Shown: piece after piece, positions 22,529 to 33,859 of the stretch
Layout of the letters: every line of letters begins with the position of its first letter
Position numbering within the stretch: the stretch's first letter is position 1
Source: Excoecaria cochinchinensis
Lineage: Eukaryota; Streptophyta; Magnoliopsida; Malpighiales; Euphorbiaceae
Assembly: GCA_947683425.1 (NCBI GenBank)
Contig: CANTUQ010000014.1
Coordinates: forward strand, 1,612,001-1,676,000
DNA length: 64,000 bases
Reading direction: 5' to 3'
Position numbers and translations under genes: made by a program
Notes under the pieces: generated by a model
Databases searched by the model: none
What the model was told of the DNA's origin: nothing
The model's input: only the letters and a program-made list of their open reading frames with translations

Positions 22529-23428
22529 CTGAGATACTGTACCACTGATTTCTGATAAGATTTCTGGTAGACCCTCTCTATCCGACAGCTCGGGAGTAGG
22601 AACTCGGATCAGTCGTCCGGTTGGTGATCTAGTCCACCTGGGCAGATCTATGATGGCTGCAGGGACAAAAAGTTAGGCATGATGCATGAAATGCAGGTAT
22701 AATGCATGGTCGTGATATGCAACACTTACAGAGCACAAGCAAGCAAGTAGGTCCTTCTGCCCTTATTTCTCCCACACACGTGGTCGTGCAGTCTCTTTCC
22801 TTGGTGGGATTAGCCCAAGGGTCAACGAGGGACCCAATGGACACGCATGGTACATGGCGAAAAACCGGCGGCATGACACTCCTATGCTAATGTACAAGCG
22901 GATGGATAATGATCGTCACGTATTTGGACATTCCATAAATTTCGACATGGCCCTACCGGGGCATGATAGCCTTTGGCTAGGTTACCAAACGATATATGTG
23001 GACTCACCCCATACATGAGGACCCATACAGCAAGCATGGAATTAAGGTTCATTTCACCTGTGGGAAATAGCTACGGCCATTACATGAGCTTTGGACAAGG
23101 GAGATATTTCTTTAAGGCTACCCAAGCATGATCCCTGCCGATAGGTCTAGCCCATCATGAGCATAGCGACCGATCGGGTCATCATTTTGATATACCATTG
23201 AGGTATGTGGCTTGGGCTGGTGATTATCCTTAACACTTCCCCAAATTGAGTGAAAATGAGGTCGTGCTTCAGGAACGCACCGGGGCTAAAAGAGGGACCA
23301 AACTAGCATATTCTAAGGCTCTAATGATATGCGAATGCAATTTTGAGAGAAAGCAAATTTGTGAATTAAATTTTAATCATAAATGTTAAACGAGGTATTT
23401 TCAAATCGAAATCTCGAACCATAAACGT
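22529..23428 (-). other. Element A 5' leader (untranslated)
   Basis: This is about 900 bp between the PBS and gag. A block at about 23211-23245, reading on the minus strand AAGTGTTAAGGATAATCACC and on into 'agcccaag', is nearly identical in the leaders of B, D and E and recognisable in G. A second block with GGGATCATGCTTGGGTAGCC lies downstream at about 23110-23140. Such conservation in non-coding RNA fits a packaging or dimerisation signal. No gene was seen. Confidence 0.7.
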
Positions 23429-23445
23429 CCCCAACGGAGTCGCCA
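23429..23445 (-). other. Element A primer-binding site (tRNA-Arg)
   Basis: The minus strand reads TGGCGACTCCGTTGGGG one base inside the 5' LTR. It matches the complement of the 3' end of plant tRNA-Arg (ACG) apart from the AC-to-GT pair in the middle. B and G carry the perfect form. Confidence 0.85.
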
Positions 23446-23446
23446 C

Positions 23447-25506
23447 TGTGACGCGCGTCGGATCCCCGCTTGTCGCCCGTTCGACCGCCCGCACGTGGGC
23501 GATCGGGACACTTATGGGTCCGTTGACATCTTGCAAATAAATTGCATGTGCGTCTATGTTGGGCAACAAGGAGGTTTCATGGAGTCGCCACCCAATAGAA
23601 CATTGGGAAAGTTACTCTCGCCTCGGAGAGCCTAAGACTGCGCTTGGTATCCATTTTGGGCCAGCCAGAGGGGTCATGGAAGGTGAACTTCTCACCCTAA
23701 AGAGCTTAGGATTAGCGCTAAAGTCTTGTGACCCAAGAAGTATTTTGGAGGATAACCTCTAACCTCTTGAGCCCAAAGACCAGAGCTGGGTCTGGGATTT
23801 CTCATCTATTTCTACCTCATTTATTTTATGATCAAATTTTAATATCATTAATTCGCTCCCTCTCCACACTATGCAATTGATTAAAAGGCGCATTTATTCA
23901 CATTTCGAAAGCGATAAATGATCAGATAGATAATGAAAGCGATAAATTACAATAATACAAGGAGCGGAATACAACTCCCATTCATAAATTTGCGAATCAT
24001 GCATAAATCGGGCCATTGCTTATTTTTAGGACTTTGGTCCTCGCATGCATCATTATTAAATTGGAGATTTTTGTTTATGATGATTTTATTGGATAAAAAT
24101 AGGGCTTTGGCCCCTTTTGCATTTTATGCAAACCTCTTTTTATTTAAGTATAAAACCATTAGATTATTTTTATACATTAACGAGAGATGAGAAGAAAATA
24201 TCCATATACATGAAATAATCAATGAATAACAACATGAAGGAAATAATCGAGAGGGTTAGAAAACTAAACCAGACGGAATCCTCCGAATATGGTAGATAGC
24301 CGCTCAAGCTTGTGATAGTCCAAGAGAAATCATATATACACTCATAGAAAAGTTGAAAGATGTTAATATACATAAAATTAACATGTAGGAAATCGAAAGG
24401 ATTTGAAAAAGGTAAAAAACGATTTAAAAGGATGGAGGCAGAACCCACAGACGGCCTTCCTTAGATGACCGACGGGCGTCGATTAAGGTAACCGATATGT
24501 CCGTCTGTCACTCAAAGAGAGGCGTCTGTAAGTGGGGTGACGATGGGCGTCGGTGATAAAGATGACCCGTCGGTCACCACTGTCTCGAAAAAATAGGAGA
24601 GAGAAAATTCTTTCCAAAGCCAAAAAATGGGTTTTGTCCCAAAAGGAGATAAAGAGAGTCAAAATAAAGGAAAACAATGACAGATATTGATAAATTCCAC
24701 AAAATAAGGAATAAATATGAAATGACAAGGAAAAGGAATCCGAAATATTTACCCTCAGATAATCGCTTTGGGTGAGATTCTTGTGTTGATTAGAGCCCCG
24801 CACGTTCCACGAGAAGCAAAAGATGAAGGATCAAAGAGAGAAAAATGAGCCATTTCTCCTTTAACCCCTCAAAAGATTGATTTTGGATTCGAAATCTAAA
24901 GAAAACCAATTAGTTTTAGTTCCCTTTTGATTGATTTAATCCTTGATTGAATAGATTTCCTTTGTAAATGTGTTTTGTTGGAAGAGAGAGAAAATTTACT
25001 TGAAATTGGGCAGAGTTTCCCCTTTTGAAAATTTTTCCAACCCCTTTCTCTTGAAAATCCGGAGCTTTTATAAGCCAGACACGACCGATGGGCGTCGGTG
25101 TATAGGGGAGGGCGTCGGAAGAATCCTTCTGACACAAGGATTCGTCCGACGGCCCTACCACATCCACCGACGGGCGTCGGAAGGGTTGCGTGCTCCAGGA
25201 AACCAGGCGGCGTTCTGACAGGGTCGGTGACTTTTCGACGGGCGTCGGAAAATACCACCAGCCGTCGGTGACTCGAAGTGACGGGCTGACTTCACAGACG
25301 GGCTGGCCGTCTGTGGAGTACAAAAAGCTTTTTGACTCGAGAAAAACCTCTATTCTCTCCCCCTCTGCCCAGGAATGGTAAAAAGCCTCATTTTTCGTGG
25401 AACGTGGGACTAAAACCTCCAAATCCAGCCCTTTATACAAGCTCGGGCACTGATTTCATCATAGGGTAACCTCTGATCCGGACTGCTCTGGGACACAGTG
25501 CTTACA
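23447..25506 (-). repeat. Element A 5' LTR
   Basis: A 2060-bp LTR with termini TGTAAGCACTG...CGCGTCACA on the minus strand. Palindromes of the CCGACGGGCGTCGG type lie upstream of the promoter (for example 25167-25180). A TATA-like TTATAAAAG is at 25065-25073. In U5 a hairpin (23591-23607) adjoins a second copy of the PBS core (23581-23590). The flank at 25507 is GTCCC; its duplicate would lie left of the window. Confidence 0.93.
25065..25180 (-). promoter_or_regulatory. Predicted LTR promoter of element A
   Basis: TTATAAAAG (25065-25073) sits just downstream, in the minus direction, of a palindrome-rich block at 25080-25310. The D and F LTRs show the same order (TATAAATAG at about 48665 and 54097, palindromes upstream). 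The transcription start would be near 25035. Confidence 0.55.
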
Positions 25507-26063
25507 GTCCCTCATTTTAGCCAAGGAATGTAAAATATCACAATAAAATGAAGAGTTAAATTTTCTCCAAAAATGGGATCACTCATCCCGGTTTTTCAAA
25601 CTAGCAATCGAATAACTCTTCGATCCCTTTTCAAAATAATCGCGAAGGAACCAGTGTTCCTAATCCAAACGAATACCCTGATTTATGTATGTCTTTTTTA
25701 TGTTTGATTTTATTTGCTTGTTTTAAATTTATGTTCATATATTTTTGGGCCCTTGTAAATTAATTTTGGGGCAATATTATTTAGCTTTTATTTGGGGTTG
25801 TATTCCGCCCCAATTTCTCTTATACTTGTGTGCTTGGCGTGTTTATTGCTTTCTTTTATTTCTTTATTTACCACTTTCTTTATCGCTTTCCTATATTGCA
25901 TTTAAATGATTGCAATGCGCCTTTTAATTTAAATGCATCAATCGTGTGAGAGGAGAGATAGAATTTTACGAATTTAAAAACTCATTTATAATTAACCAAA
26001 GCATAAATAAGAGTGACGTTTTAAACACCAATCTCTGGTCTAGACCTATAAGAGGTTAGAGAC
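25507..26063 (+). repeat. Element C LTR, left visible part
   Basis: This sequence resembles the B and G LTRs read in the plus direction, including the 'ggttgtattccgcccc' and TCGTGTGAGA landmarks. It is cut on the left by A and on the right by B (GAGAC TSD at 26059-26063). It continues at 44471. Confidence 0.75.
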
Positions 26064-27032
26064 TGTGACGCGCGCCATGAACCAGCAAGGCCCTCGTTCG
26101 GGAATCCGCTTTTAGGATTCGAGGGATGGGTTCGCGTCTTTTCCGATCTTAAGTGTTATGAGATATTTTCGGCACCTCCTTTCACAATAGAACATTGAAA
26201 AGGACCATTCATCGCCATAACACCTTTAGGCACTTTTGAGGTATTTTGGAGTCGCCACCCAATTTAAAAAATTGGAAAAGTTTAACCTCTTATCGGTCTA
26301 AACCAGAGATGGTCTAAACCAGAGATGGTATTCGGAACTTCACACTTATTTATGTCTTGGTTAATTATAAATGAGTTTTTTAATTATAAAATTTCATCCC
26401 TCTTCTCACACGATTAATTCAGTTTATTGAAGCGCATATCAATCACGATAAATAAAAATAAAGATAAAGATAAAAATAAATTACAATAAAACTAGGGGCG
26501 GAATACAACCCCCATTGTAAATAAAACATAAATCATACATAAAACGAGGTATTTATTAAGGATGAGGACATTGGTCCTCTCATGCATAATAAAAAAACTA
26601 TTTTGAAGTGACAATTTATTTTTGATGAAAAACAAGGACATTGATCCCATTTTATTAGAAAAATTCATTTTTATTTGTAGAAATATTTTTTGTGATTTTT
26701 GATCGAGCGTGCAAAAATAAATGGTTTAATTAACTACTACATGCCAAATAACTCAATAAAAACAAACAAAGGAAAAATAACAAGTACAGTGAAAAATAAC
26801 AACTCCTTGGATCTCCCTCTTCGTTCGCATGGGCGCTCAAACAGGGGAACGCAAGTATTTGACACCGACGACAAATACAAACAAACTTAATCTTAGTAAT
26901 CGAAACAAGAAATTCAATTAAGCAAATAATAATAAACAAATTAAATGAAGCATGCATATTAGGTGATAAATAAGTTTAAATGACATATTTAAATGAATTA
27001 ACACATTAGTAGATCAACATATAAAATATAAA

Positions 27033-27071
<39 letters not shown>

Positions 27072-27122
27072 TAACACAAAATACTAATAATAAACAAACA
27101 TAACAATTAATTAACAATAACC

Positions 27123-27157
<35 letters not shown>

Positions 27158-27285
27158 TAACACAAAATACTAATAATAAACAAACATAACAATTAATTAA
27201 CAATAACCATATAATAATAATAATAATAATAACATAACACAAAATACTAATAATAAACAAACATAACAATTAATTAACAATAACC

Positions 27286-27332
<47 letters not shown>

Positions 27333-27383
27333 TAACACAAAATACTAATAATAAACAAACATAACAATTAATTAACAATAACC

Positions 27384-27424
<41 letters not shown>

Positions 27425-27475
27425 TAACACAAAATACTAATAATAAACAAACATAACAACTAATTAACAATAACC

Positions 27476-27537
<62 letters not shown>

Positions 27538-27661
27538 CAGGAATTAAATAAATATATAATAACAATAATAATAATAATAATAATATAAAAAAACAGAAAT
27601 TAAATAAAATACATATATATATATATATATATAATAATATAAAAATAGAAAATTAATAAGA

Positions 27662-27703
<42 letters not shown>

Positions 27704-27734
27704 CAGAAATTAAATAAATATATATAATAATAAC

Positions 27735-27781
<47 letters not shown>

Positions 27782-27795
27782 CAGAAATTAAATAA

Positions 27796-27838
<43 letters not shown>

Positions 27839-29178
27839 ATATTATAAAATATAAGGAAAATAGGGGCTTACCGGATTTAGGACGCCGGAGGCTCGCCGGA
27901 GAAGAGGTGGTCGACACCACCTATGCCGGAAGGTAGATCGCCGCTCGAGGGGCTCGCCGGAGCTGGTCACGCGCCGGAAAGTCGCCGGCGTTGGTCAGAA
28001 ATCACGTCGGAGCGTTGTGGGCTTCTTCTCGCCGATCTCCTCCACGCGCCGTCTGCCGGAGTCCGATGGAGGATTGGTGGCCGTCGTCTGAAGCGTCTGG
28101 ATGCGGTGGTTCTCCCGGTGTGGCGCGTGCGGCGATCGGCGGCTGCGGCTGGCCGGCGGAGGCAACGCCTCCTCCTCCCCCCTTTTTTCTTTTTTCTTCT
28201 TCTCTCCGGCGTACCTGGCTGTGCTCCGTTTGGCTGTCCCTCTCTCTTTTCTTGGTTTATTTCTTCTTTGCTTTCTTTGTTTGGCTTTTCTTTGGTTTTT
28301 TCTTACCCTCTCTTCTTGCTCTCTCTGTATTCTCTTTTCTTTGTTTTTTACTTTCAATTCTTTTGTTTCTCTTTTGATTTTTCGATTTCTTCAGCTCACT
28401 CTCCTGCTCTCTCCTTGCTCTTTCTCTTTCTATTTTCTTTTATTTTGCCTCCCTAATTTTTTTGATTTTTTTCTGGGTTCTTGCTCTGCTCTCTCTTTTT
28501 TTTGTTTCTTTCTTTTCTTTTGGATCTGCCGACTTAGAGAGCTCCCCTTATTTTTGCTCATTCTTTTCTTTTTATACACCCTCAAATTAGGGTTAAAGGG
28601 TACAATGGTCATTTCCTCACTCAATTATTTCCCTCCTTTTCCTTTTTCATTTTATACTTTAAATAATTTAATTCTAATAACACACATACATACATATTAA
28701 TTAAACTAACACATAATATAATTAGACATTACATATTAACACATTAATTCATTAATTGACTAAACATTACACTATTTAATCACATCTTAATACACTTAAT
28801 CTATATATATATTATATACATAATTAAAGGCTCCACATACTAATTAATTAACCATGCACATATTAATCATTAATATAATAATTAAACATTACAATAATTA
28901 ATCAACTATCATATATATTTATATTTTATCTAATTAATTATACACTTTAAACTTTTATTTTACATGCACTTTAATTAACACAATAATATTAACCACATAA
29001 TTAACTAACAACATCAACTAATTAATTACCTAATTTCACACACACATATTTATATTTATATTTTTTATATTTTTTATTTTATTTATATATATTTTTTTTT
29101 ATTTTTTTCGGAGGGAATAATCAAGGATCAAAAATCACCATTTTCATTTTATGCCGGACTCGGGACCCGGTGTCTACA
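26064..29178 (-). repeat. Element B 3' LTR
   Basis: Its 3115 bp run from TGTAGACACC to GCGCGTCACA on the minus strand. In transcript order it has a TATA box (TATAAAAAG at 28568-28576), a purine-rich stretch, a GC-rich stretch with CGCCGG motifs (about 27880-28170), a splice-donor-like CCG|GTAAGC (27871), long (TTA)n and (TA)n microsatellites (about 27030-27840), then U5 with the hairpin and PBS-like core at 26248-26275. A 16-bp tandem duplication near 26302-26333 is absent from the other LTR. Confidence 0.92.
27028..27840. repeat. Compound (AAT)n / (TA)n microsatellite and 57-bp minisatellite in the B LTR
   Basis: A unit starting AACATAACACAAAATACTAA and ending 'caataaccatata' occurs five times, each followed by an (AAT)n run of different length. 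Plain AAT and TA repeats follow. The same five units occur in the other LTR (42260-43130), with longer AAT runs. Hydrophobic Ile/Leu/Tyr ORFs across it are artefacts. Confidence 0.9.
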
Positions 29179-29197
29179 GTTGCCCCCAATTTTGGAG
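29179..29197 (-). other. Element B polypurine tract
   Basis: On the minus strand CTCCAAAATTGGGGGCAAC abuts the 3' LTR, as in A and F. Confidence 0.87.
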
Positions 29198-29259
29198 AAG
29201 CTAGTGCATAGACACCTAGGTGAGCCAAAATTCAAAGAGAAAGAGAGAAGGGATTACAT

Positions 29260-30540
29260 ACCTGTGTCAGGAGTTGGATAAAGAGATGCCTGAGGGCTTC
29301 AGGATTTACCTCCTCAGAGGACTTTGAGATTTGCCTCCTCAGAGGGCTTTGGGATTTTTGCCTCCTCAGAGGATTTTGAGAATTTGCCTCATCATAGGAC
29401 TTTGGGGAATTTGCCTCCTCAGAGGATTTAAGACGTAATACTTCGAAAAGACCGAGAATGCCTTTAAAGAAGGACTTAAGGATAATGCTCCGAAGAGACT
29501 GAGAATGCCTTTAAAGAAGGACTTAAAGAGAATGCCTTTAAAGAAGGACTTACAGATAGTGCTCCGAAGAGACTGAGAATGCCTTTAACGAAGGACTTAC
29601 AGATAGTGCTCCGAAGAGACTGAGAATGCCTTTAACGAAGGACTTAACTAAGAATGCCTTTAAAGAAGGACTTACAGATAATGCTCCGAAGAGACTGAGA
29701 TTGCCTTTAAAGAAGGACTTAAGGATAATTAATTTGCCTTTAAAGAAGGACTTAAAGATAATGCTGCCTTTAACGAAGGACTTACAGATAATGTTCCGAA
29801 GAGACTGAGAGTGCCTTTAAAGAAGGACTTAACTAAGAATGCCTTTAAAGAATGACTTACAGATAATGCTCCGAAGAGGCTGAGAATGCCTTTAACGAAG
29901 GACTTAAGGATAATGCTTCGAAGAGACTGAGAATGCCTTTAAAGAAGGACTTAAGGGTAATGCTCCCTTCTTCGGCTGAGAATGCCTTTAAAGAAGGACT
30001 TAAGGATAATGCTCCCTTCTTCGGCTGAGAATGCCTTTAAAGAAGGACTTACGGATAATGCTCCCTTCTTCGGCTGAGAATGCCTTTAAAGAAGGACATA
30101 AGGATAATGCTCCCTTCTTCGGCTGAGAATGCCTTTAAAGAAGGACTTACGGATAATGCTCCCTTCTTCGGCTGAGAATGCCTTTAAAGAAGGACTTAAG
30201 GATAATGCTCCCTTCTTCGGCTGAGAATGCCTTTAAAGAAGGACTTACGGATAATGCTCCCTTCTTCGGCTGAGAATGCCTTTAAAGAAGGACTTGAAGA
30301 TGATGAATTTGCCTTTAAAGAAGGACTTAAAGATAATGCTCCGAGGAGACTAAGAGTGCCTTTAAAGAAGGACTTAAGGATAATGCTCCGAAGAGACTGA
30401 GAATGCCTTTAAAGAAGGACTTAAGGGTAATGCTCCCTTCTTCGGCTGAGAATGCCTTTAAAGAAGGACTTAAGGATAATGCTCCAAACAGACTGAGAAT
30501 GCCTTTAAAGAAGGACTTAAGGATAATTTTTGAGGAGACT
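29260..30540 (-). repeat. Element B 3'-UTR minisatellite 1 (about 47-49 bp unit)
   Basis: Some two dozen imperfect units carry GAATGCCTTTAAAGAAGGAC and either ATGCTCCGAAGAGACTGA or ATGCTCCCTTCTTCGGCTGA. The first part (29260-29440) is a shorter 'gatttgcctcctcagagg' repeat of about 30 bp. The two endings are interspersed, showing at least two unit types amplified in blocks. Confidence 0.92.
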
Positions 30541-30544
30541 GGGG

Positions 30545-30985
30545 TGCCTGTGAGATGAGCATGCTTTGGCTACAATCTCGATTTGGTGAAGTGCGGCATT
30601 CTCTGGCCACAGCTTCGATTGGTGATTGGTGAGATGCAGCATGCTTTGGCTACAAGCTCGATTTGGTGAAGTGCGGCATTCTCTGGCCACAGCTTCGATT
30701 GGAGAGATGCAGCATGCTTTGGCTACAAGCTCGATTTGGTGAAGTGCGGCATTCTCTGGCCACAGCTTCGATTGGTGAGATGCAGCATGCTTTGGCTACA
30801 AGCTCGACTTGGTGAAGTGCGGCATTCTCTGGCCACAGCTTCGATTGGAGAGATGCAGCATGCTTTGGCTACAAGCTCGATTTGGTGAAGTGCGGCATTC
30901 TCTGGCCACAGCTTCGATTGGAGAGATGCAGCATGCTTTGGCTACAAGCTCGATCTATGAGATGCAGTGTTCTCCAACTGCAGTC
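30545..30985 (-). repeat. Element B 3'-UTR minisatellite 2 (about 73 bp unit), shared with A
   Basis: About six units carry GAGATGCAGCATGCTTTGGC and GGTGAAGTGCGGCATTCTCTG. The unit is a homologue of the A array at 1780-2290, so it predates the split of the two elements. Confidence 0.9.
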
Positions 30986-31769
30986 CAGGTTGCTATCTGC
31001 TCTATCGCTGATGTTTTTCTTGAACTTTTTTTTTTTTTGCAAAAAAAAAAAGGAAAACGCAAATTCGTAGGGTAAATTATAAAAGAAATACGTACCTGTG
31101 GCGGTTTGATCGAGAGGCTTTGATGCTTATTGGGAGGCTTTCATCGAGAGGCTTGATCGAGAGGCTTTGATGCTTATTAGGAGGCTTTGATCGAGAGGCT
31201 TTGATGCTCACTAATTGCCCCCCGGCACCGCGTGGATAGGCTTGCTTTTTCAGGTAGTGTCTGACAACGTTGAGCTGGACCCATCATTTGGATCACCTGC
31301 CGTCCCCCGGTATGGCATGCATGAATAGGCTTGCTTTCCTGCTCAGAGGACTTAAAGGGAGTTATCACTCTACGGTTTACGCGATTTCAGCCTTGCGCAG
31401 GCTTCATTTTAAATTTGTCCTGCCGAAGCTATCTCTTGGTTTGGCCTTTTCCTGCAAAGCTATGTATACAGGAATATACCAGAGACTGTATGCATGCGTA
31501 AAATGCTGTATGCAGATACGAGATGTATGCAAAAATGGATAGACCACGTCCTAGGTGGTTAGGGGTCCGTTCAGGACACGGCTTGGCATTGTCTGATGCC
31601 CCCAAGGATCTAGAAAAGCATCGTCTTCACTTTTTGGATTCTGGTCCATAATCTTTCTAAAGAGAACTGACCCGTGCACATCTTTGCCCTCTGGTCAATG
31701 AGCATTTTGCCCCCAATACTTCAATTTGCGTCCTGAACCTCATGCCTAAAGGGAAGTCAAAGTAATGCT
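30986..31769. other. Element B non-coding segment
   Basis: Short repeats of GATCGAGAGGCTTTGATGCT occur at 31105-31205. Beyond that I see no gene and no recognised similarity. Confidence 0.5.
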
Positions 31770-32110
31770 GCCTTATCGCTCCAAGTGTCGGGAGTCATTA
31801 ATTAAAGATAGTGCATCCCTTGGGGATTTTCACACTAGCTTTTCTCAGCGGGAAATGCGTCCTTTCTTGGATTTTCACATAACCCTGTGCCTTATTTTTT
31901 GCCTGGAATGGACCCAACCCAATCCAGCGGCTTTTATTTATTTCATTTTTTGTAGGGCAGACTGCCTGTCCCCAGGTTTTCACCCTGCCCTTTGGCCTAA
32001 CTTTTGCTTAGAGCGCCAGTCACGGTTTTCATCTCTAACGGCCTTTTTTTATTTTTTTTTTTTTTTTGCGAGAGAAGTTGGAGTTGTTGCGAAAGGTCTT
32101 TCGGGTATGA
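31770..32110 (+). pseudogene. Element B aORF remnant (intron with exon edges)
   Basis: The stretch aligns with the intron of the A aORF (6500-6730), sharing TTTTCACACTAGCTTTTCTC-like and GCGTCC...GGATTTTCAC blocks and the T-rich end. The coding exons on both sides are lost, so no product is expected. Confidence 0.65.
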
Positions 32111-32600
32111 TTGGCATGTGCTTATGTCTTAGATATTGGTTGTATGAGCTTGCAGGATTGGCTTCACAGTAGGTAGCAAGATGAGTTAGCTGAAGCGCCT
32201 GAGCAGCGAGAATGATAGAGGGTAGATGATAACAATGTGCTAGTTTTATATCAGGCTCAGACAACTTTGAGTGTGCAAGATGAACTGCCCTGGTTATACC
32301 AATACATCTTTGCATAAATGCATATATTTCAATCTAATTTCATAACACATGATCACTATTTGGCATTAACTCAAAAAATATGAGACCTCATCTAATCTCG
32401 GGATAGATCTTGAGAGCATCAAACTCCTGTTATCAATCAGCCCTCGCGGATTTTCTTGATTGAATATTTTCTCTCTTTTTTTATTTTTTTTTTATTTTTT
32501 ATTTATTTTTTATTATTTTTTTTTTAGCCTCTGCCATGGACCCTCCTTCAGTTTGTCAGTATTAGTTGAATTTGCTTTCATCTTCATCAGCCGGGGGGAC
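32111..32600. other. Element B segment homologous to the end of pol and its downstream spacer
   Basis: From about 32380 it matches A 15960-16250 ('atcaactcctgttatcaatc', then 'gatattttctctc'-like and 'agcctctgccatggacc'-like blocks). This is where B rejoins the standard layout after losing pol. 32111-32380 shows nothing recognisable. Confidence 0.55.
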
Positions 32601-33440
32601 TGCTGCTTCTGAGAGTGGCTCCTCTTGGTATCAAAGTCTTGGCCTTAGCCCTTGTGCAGACTGGTTGAGGTGATGGGTTCCTTATGTGGGGCTTGAATAT
32701 GAAGTTTCACGTTTGGCCTTCATTGGCTTTGGCGGTTCGAACCTTGGGATGGCCTTTCAATGGTTGGGATAGGGTGACAGGTCGGGCTTGGATGATCTGG
32801 GATACTTTTATCGGTTTTGGTGGTTTAAATCCTGGAATGGCCTTCCAACGGCCGGGGTTCGATGGATGGTTTGTGAATTAGCCTTTTAGGTACCTTTCAG
32901 ATTTCTTTTGGGCTTTCCCAACAAACCACTCCTTATCATCAAAATTTTTTTTTCATTAAGCACATCAACAGCTCTAGCAGCATCATCTGCATTCTCAAAG
33001 TTGACAAATCCAAATGAGATTTGAACAAAACTCGCCCCCAAATAGCATTCCCTTGCAAGGTTCGTTCCAGTCATGAAGTTACACATACGTGCACTTTTCA
33101 TCTTAACCACTGGGACCGTTGTGGTTCAATCTAGTCAAGCATTGGGTTTTAGCAAGAAACTTGGCGATAAGGGTTCTGGATGGTCAAGGGTCAATCATAA
33201 TCGATTTTAAGGGTGCACATTTCAAAGGTGGTCAGGAGGAAAGAGGTCATATGGTTTGGTTCTGATGGGTCATATATTTCTCGTGGAGGTCCTGAGTCTT
33301 ATTTGTCCAACTTTTGATGTAGATTTCGGGGTTTGAACTTATTTGGTAGCGCCATATGCAACTTAGATGTTGTGGATACAAAGAAATGGCTTTCAAAATT
33401 CGGTTTATCATCATGTTGGCACGTGAAAGTAGTACTGATC
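32601..33440. other. Foreign segment replacing pol in element B
   Basis: This roughly 840-bp stretch lies between pol-start and pol-end homologies and matches neither. Part of it is a host gene fragment (32894-33014). The rest, including a 65-codon plus-strand ORF at 32684-32881 with Trp/Gly-rich content, is unrecognised and could be further captured DNA. Confidence 0.55.
32894..33014 (-). pseudogene. Captured fragment of a poly(A)-binding protein gene (RRM 3 end)
   Basis: On the minus strand the translation gives FGFVNFENADDAARAV, a near-perfect match to the RNP1 region of the third RNA-recognition motif of plant cytoplasmic poly(A)-binding proteins. After a frameshift in a nine-A run it continues FDDKEWFVGKAQKKSER, the next part of the same RRM. 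The segment ends AAAG|GTACCT, which reads as an exon end with a splice donor, so genomic DNA (or unspliced RNA) was probably captured. Upstream codons (33015-33110) do not match the family. The frameshift and lack of a start make it non-functional. Confidence 0.82.
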
Positions 33441-33449
33441 TCAAGAACG

Positions 33450-33856
33450 TCCTTGTCAATTTTCAGCATGTCACACCAGGTCCAGGCAGAGGCTTTTTTT
33501 TATTTATTTTTTTTTATCTCTCAAAATTATACTCTCCTCAAGAGTTATATCAGATGCTATCAAGATTTTGTTTGGATTCCCCAAAGTTCCGAGACTAGAT
33601 GGAGCCGTATTAATTGAATTAGTGTCAAAATGAATGCATCATGACCATGTGAAATGAAATTATTAGGAATACCATACAAATAAGCAAACTTGTTCAATTT
33701 TATTGAAAATAACCAAACTGTCATAAGGAGTTCTTGAAACAAAATGAACCAAATGTCTAAAAACATAATCTTCTTCCCCACTCTCCCGACGAGTGTCAGC
33801 GACCTATTCATATCCATGTAGTTCTCGCAAAATATGCCACTATGCTGGATCAGACC
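33450..33856 (-). pseudogene. Element B remnant of the pol N-terminal linker
   Basis: The sequence aligns with A 19280-19560, the linker before reverse transcriptase, but with many changes and indels. It follows gag directly, so protease and the G-patch region have been deleted. Confidence 0.6.
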
Positions 33857-33859
33857 CGA

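Noticed and set aside
24916..25440. A 174-codon minus-strand ORF in the A LTR
   Set aside because: It overlaps the palindrome-rich U3 and the predicted TATA box, the matching ORF in the other LTR has a different length and frame break, and no domain is visible.
27923..28700. ORFs of 128-199 codons on the plus strand, duplicated at 43199-43976
   Set aside because: They lie inside the B LTR antisense to its transcript. Their composition reflects CT-rich and CGCCGG-rich DNA, and they show no known domain. They are present in both LTRs because the LTRs are duplicated.
29410..30540. CRISPR-like regular repeats
   Set aside because: Units are directly adjacent and vary throughout; there are no unique spacers. 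They are a minisatellite in a eukaryotic element.
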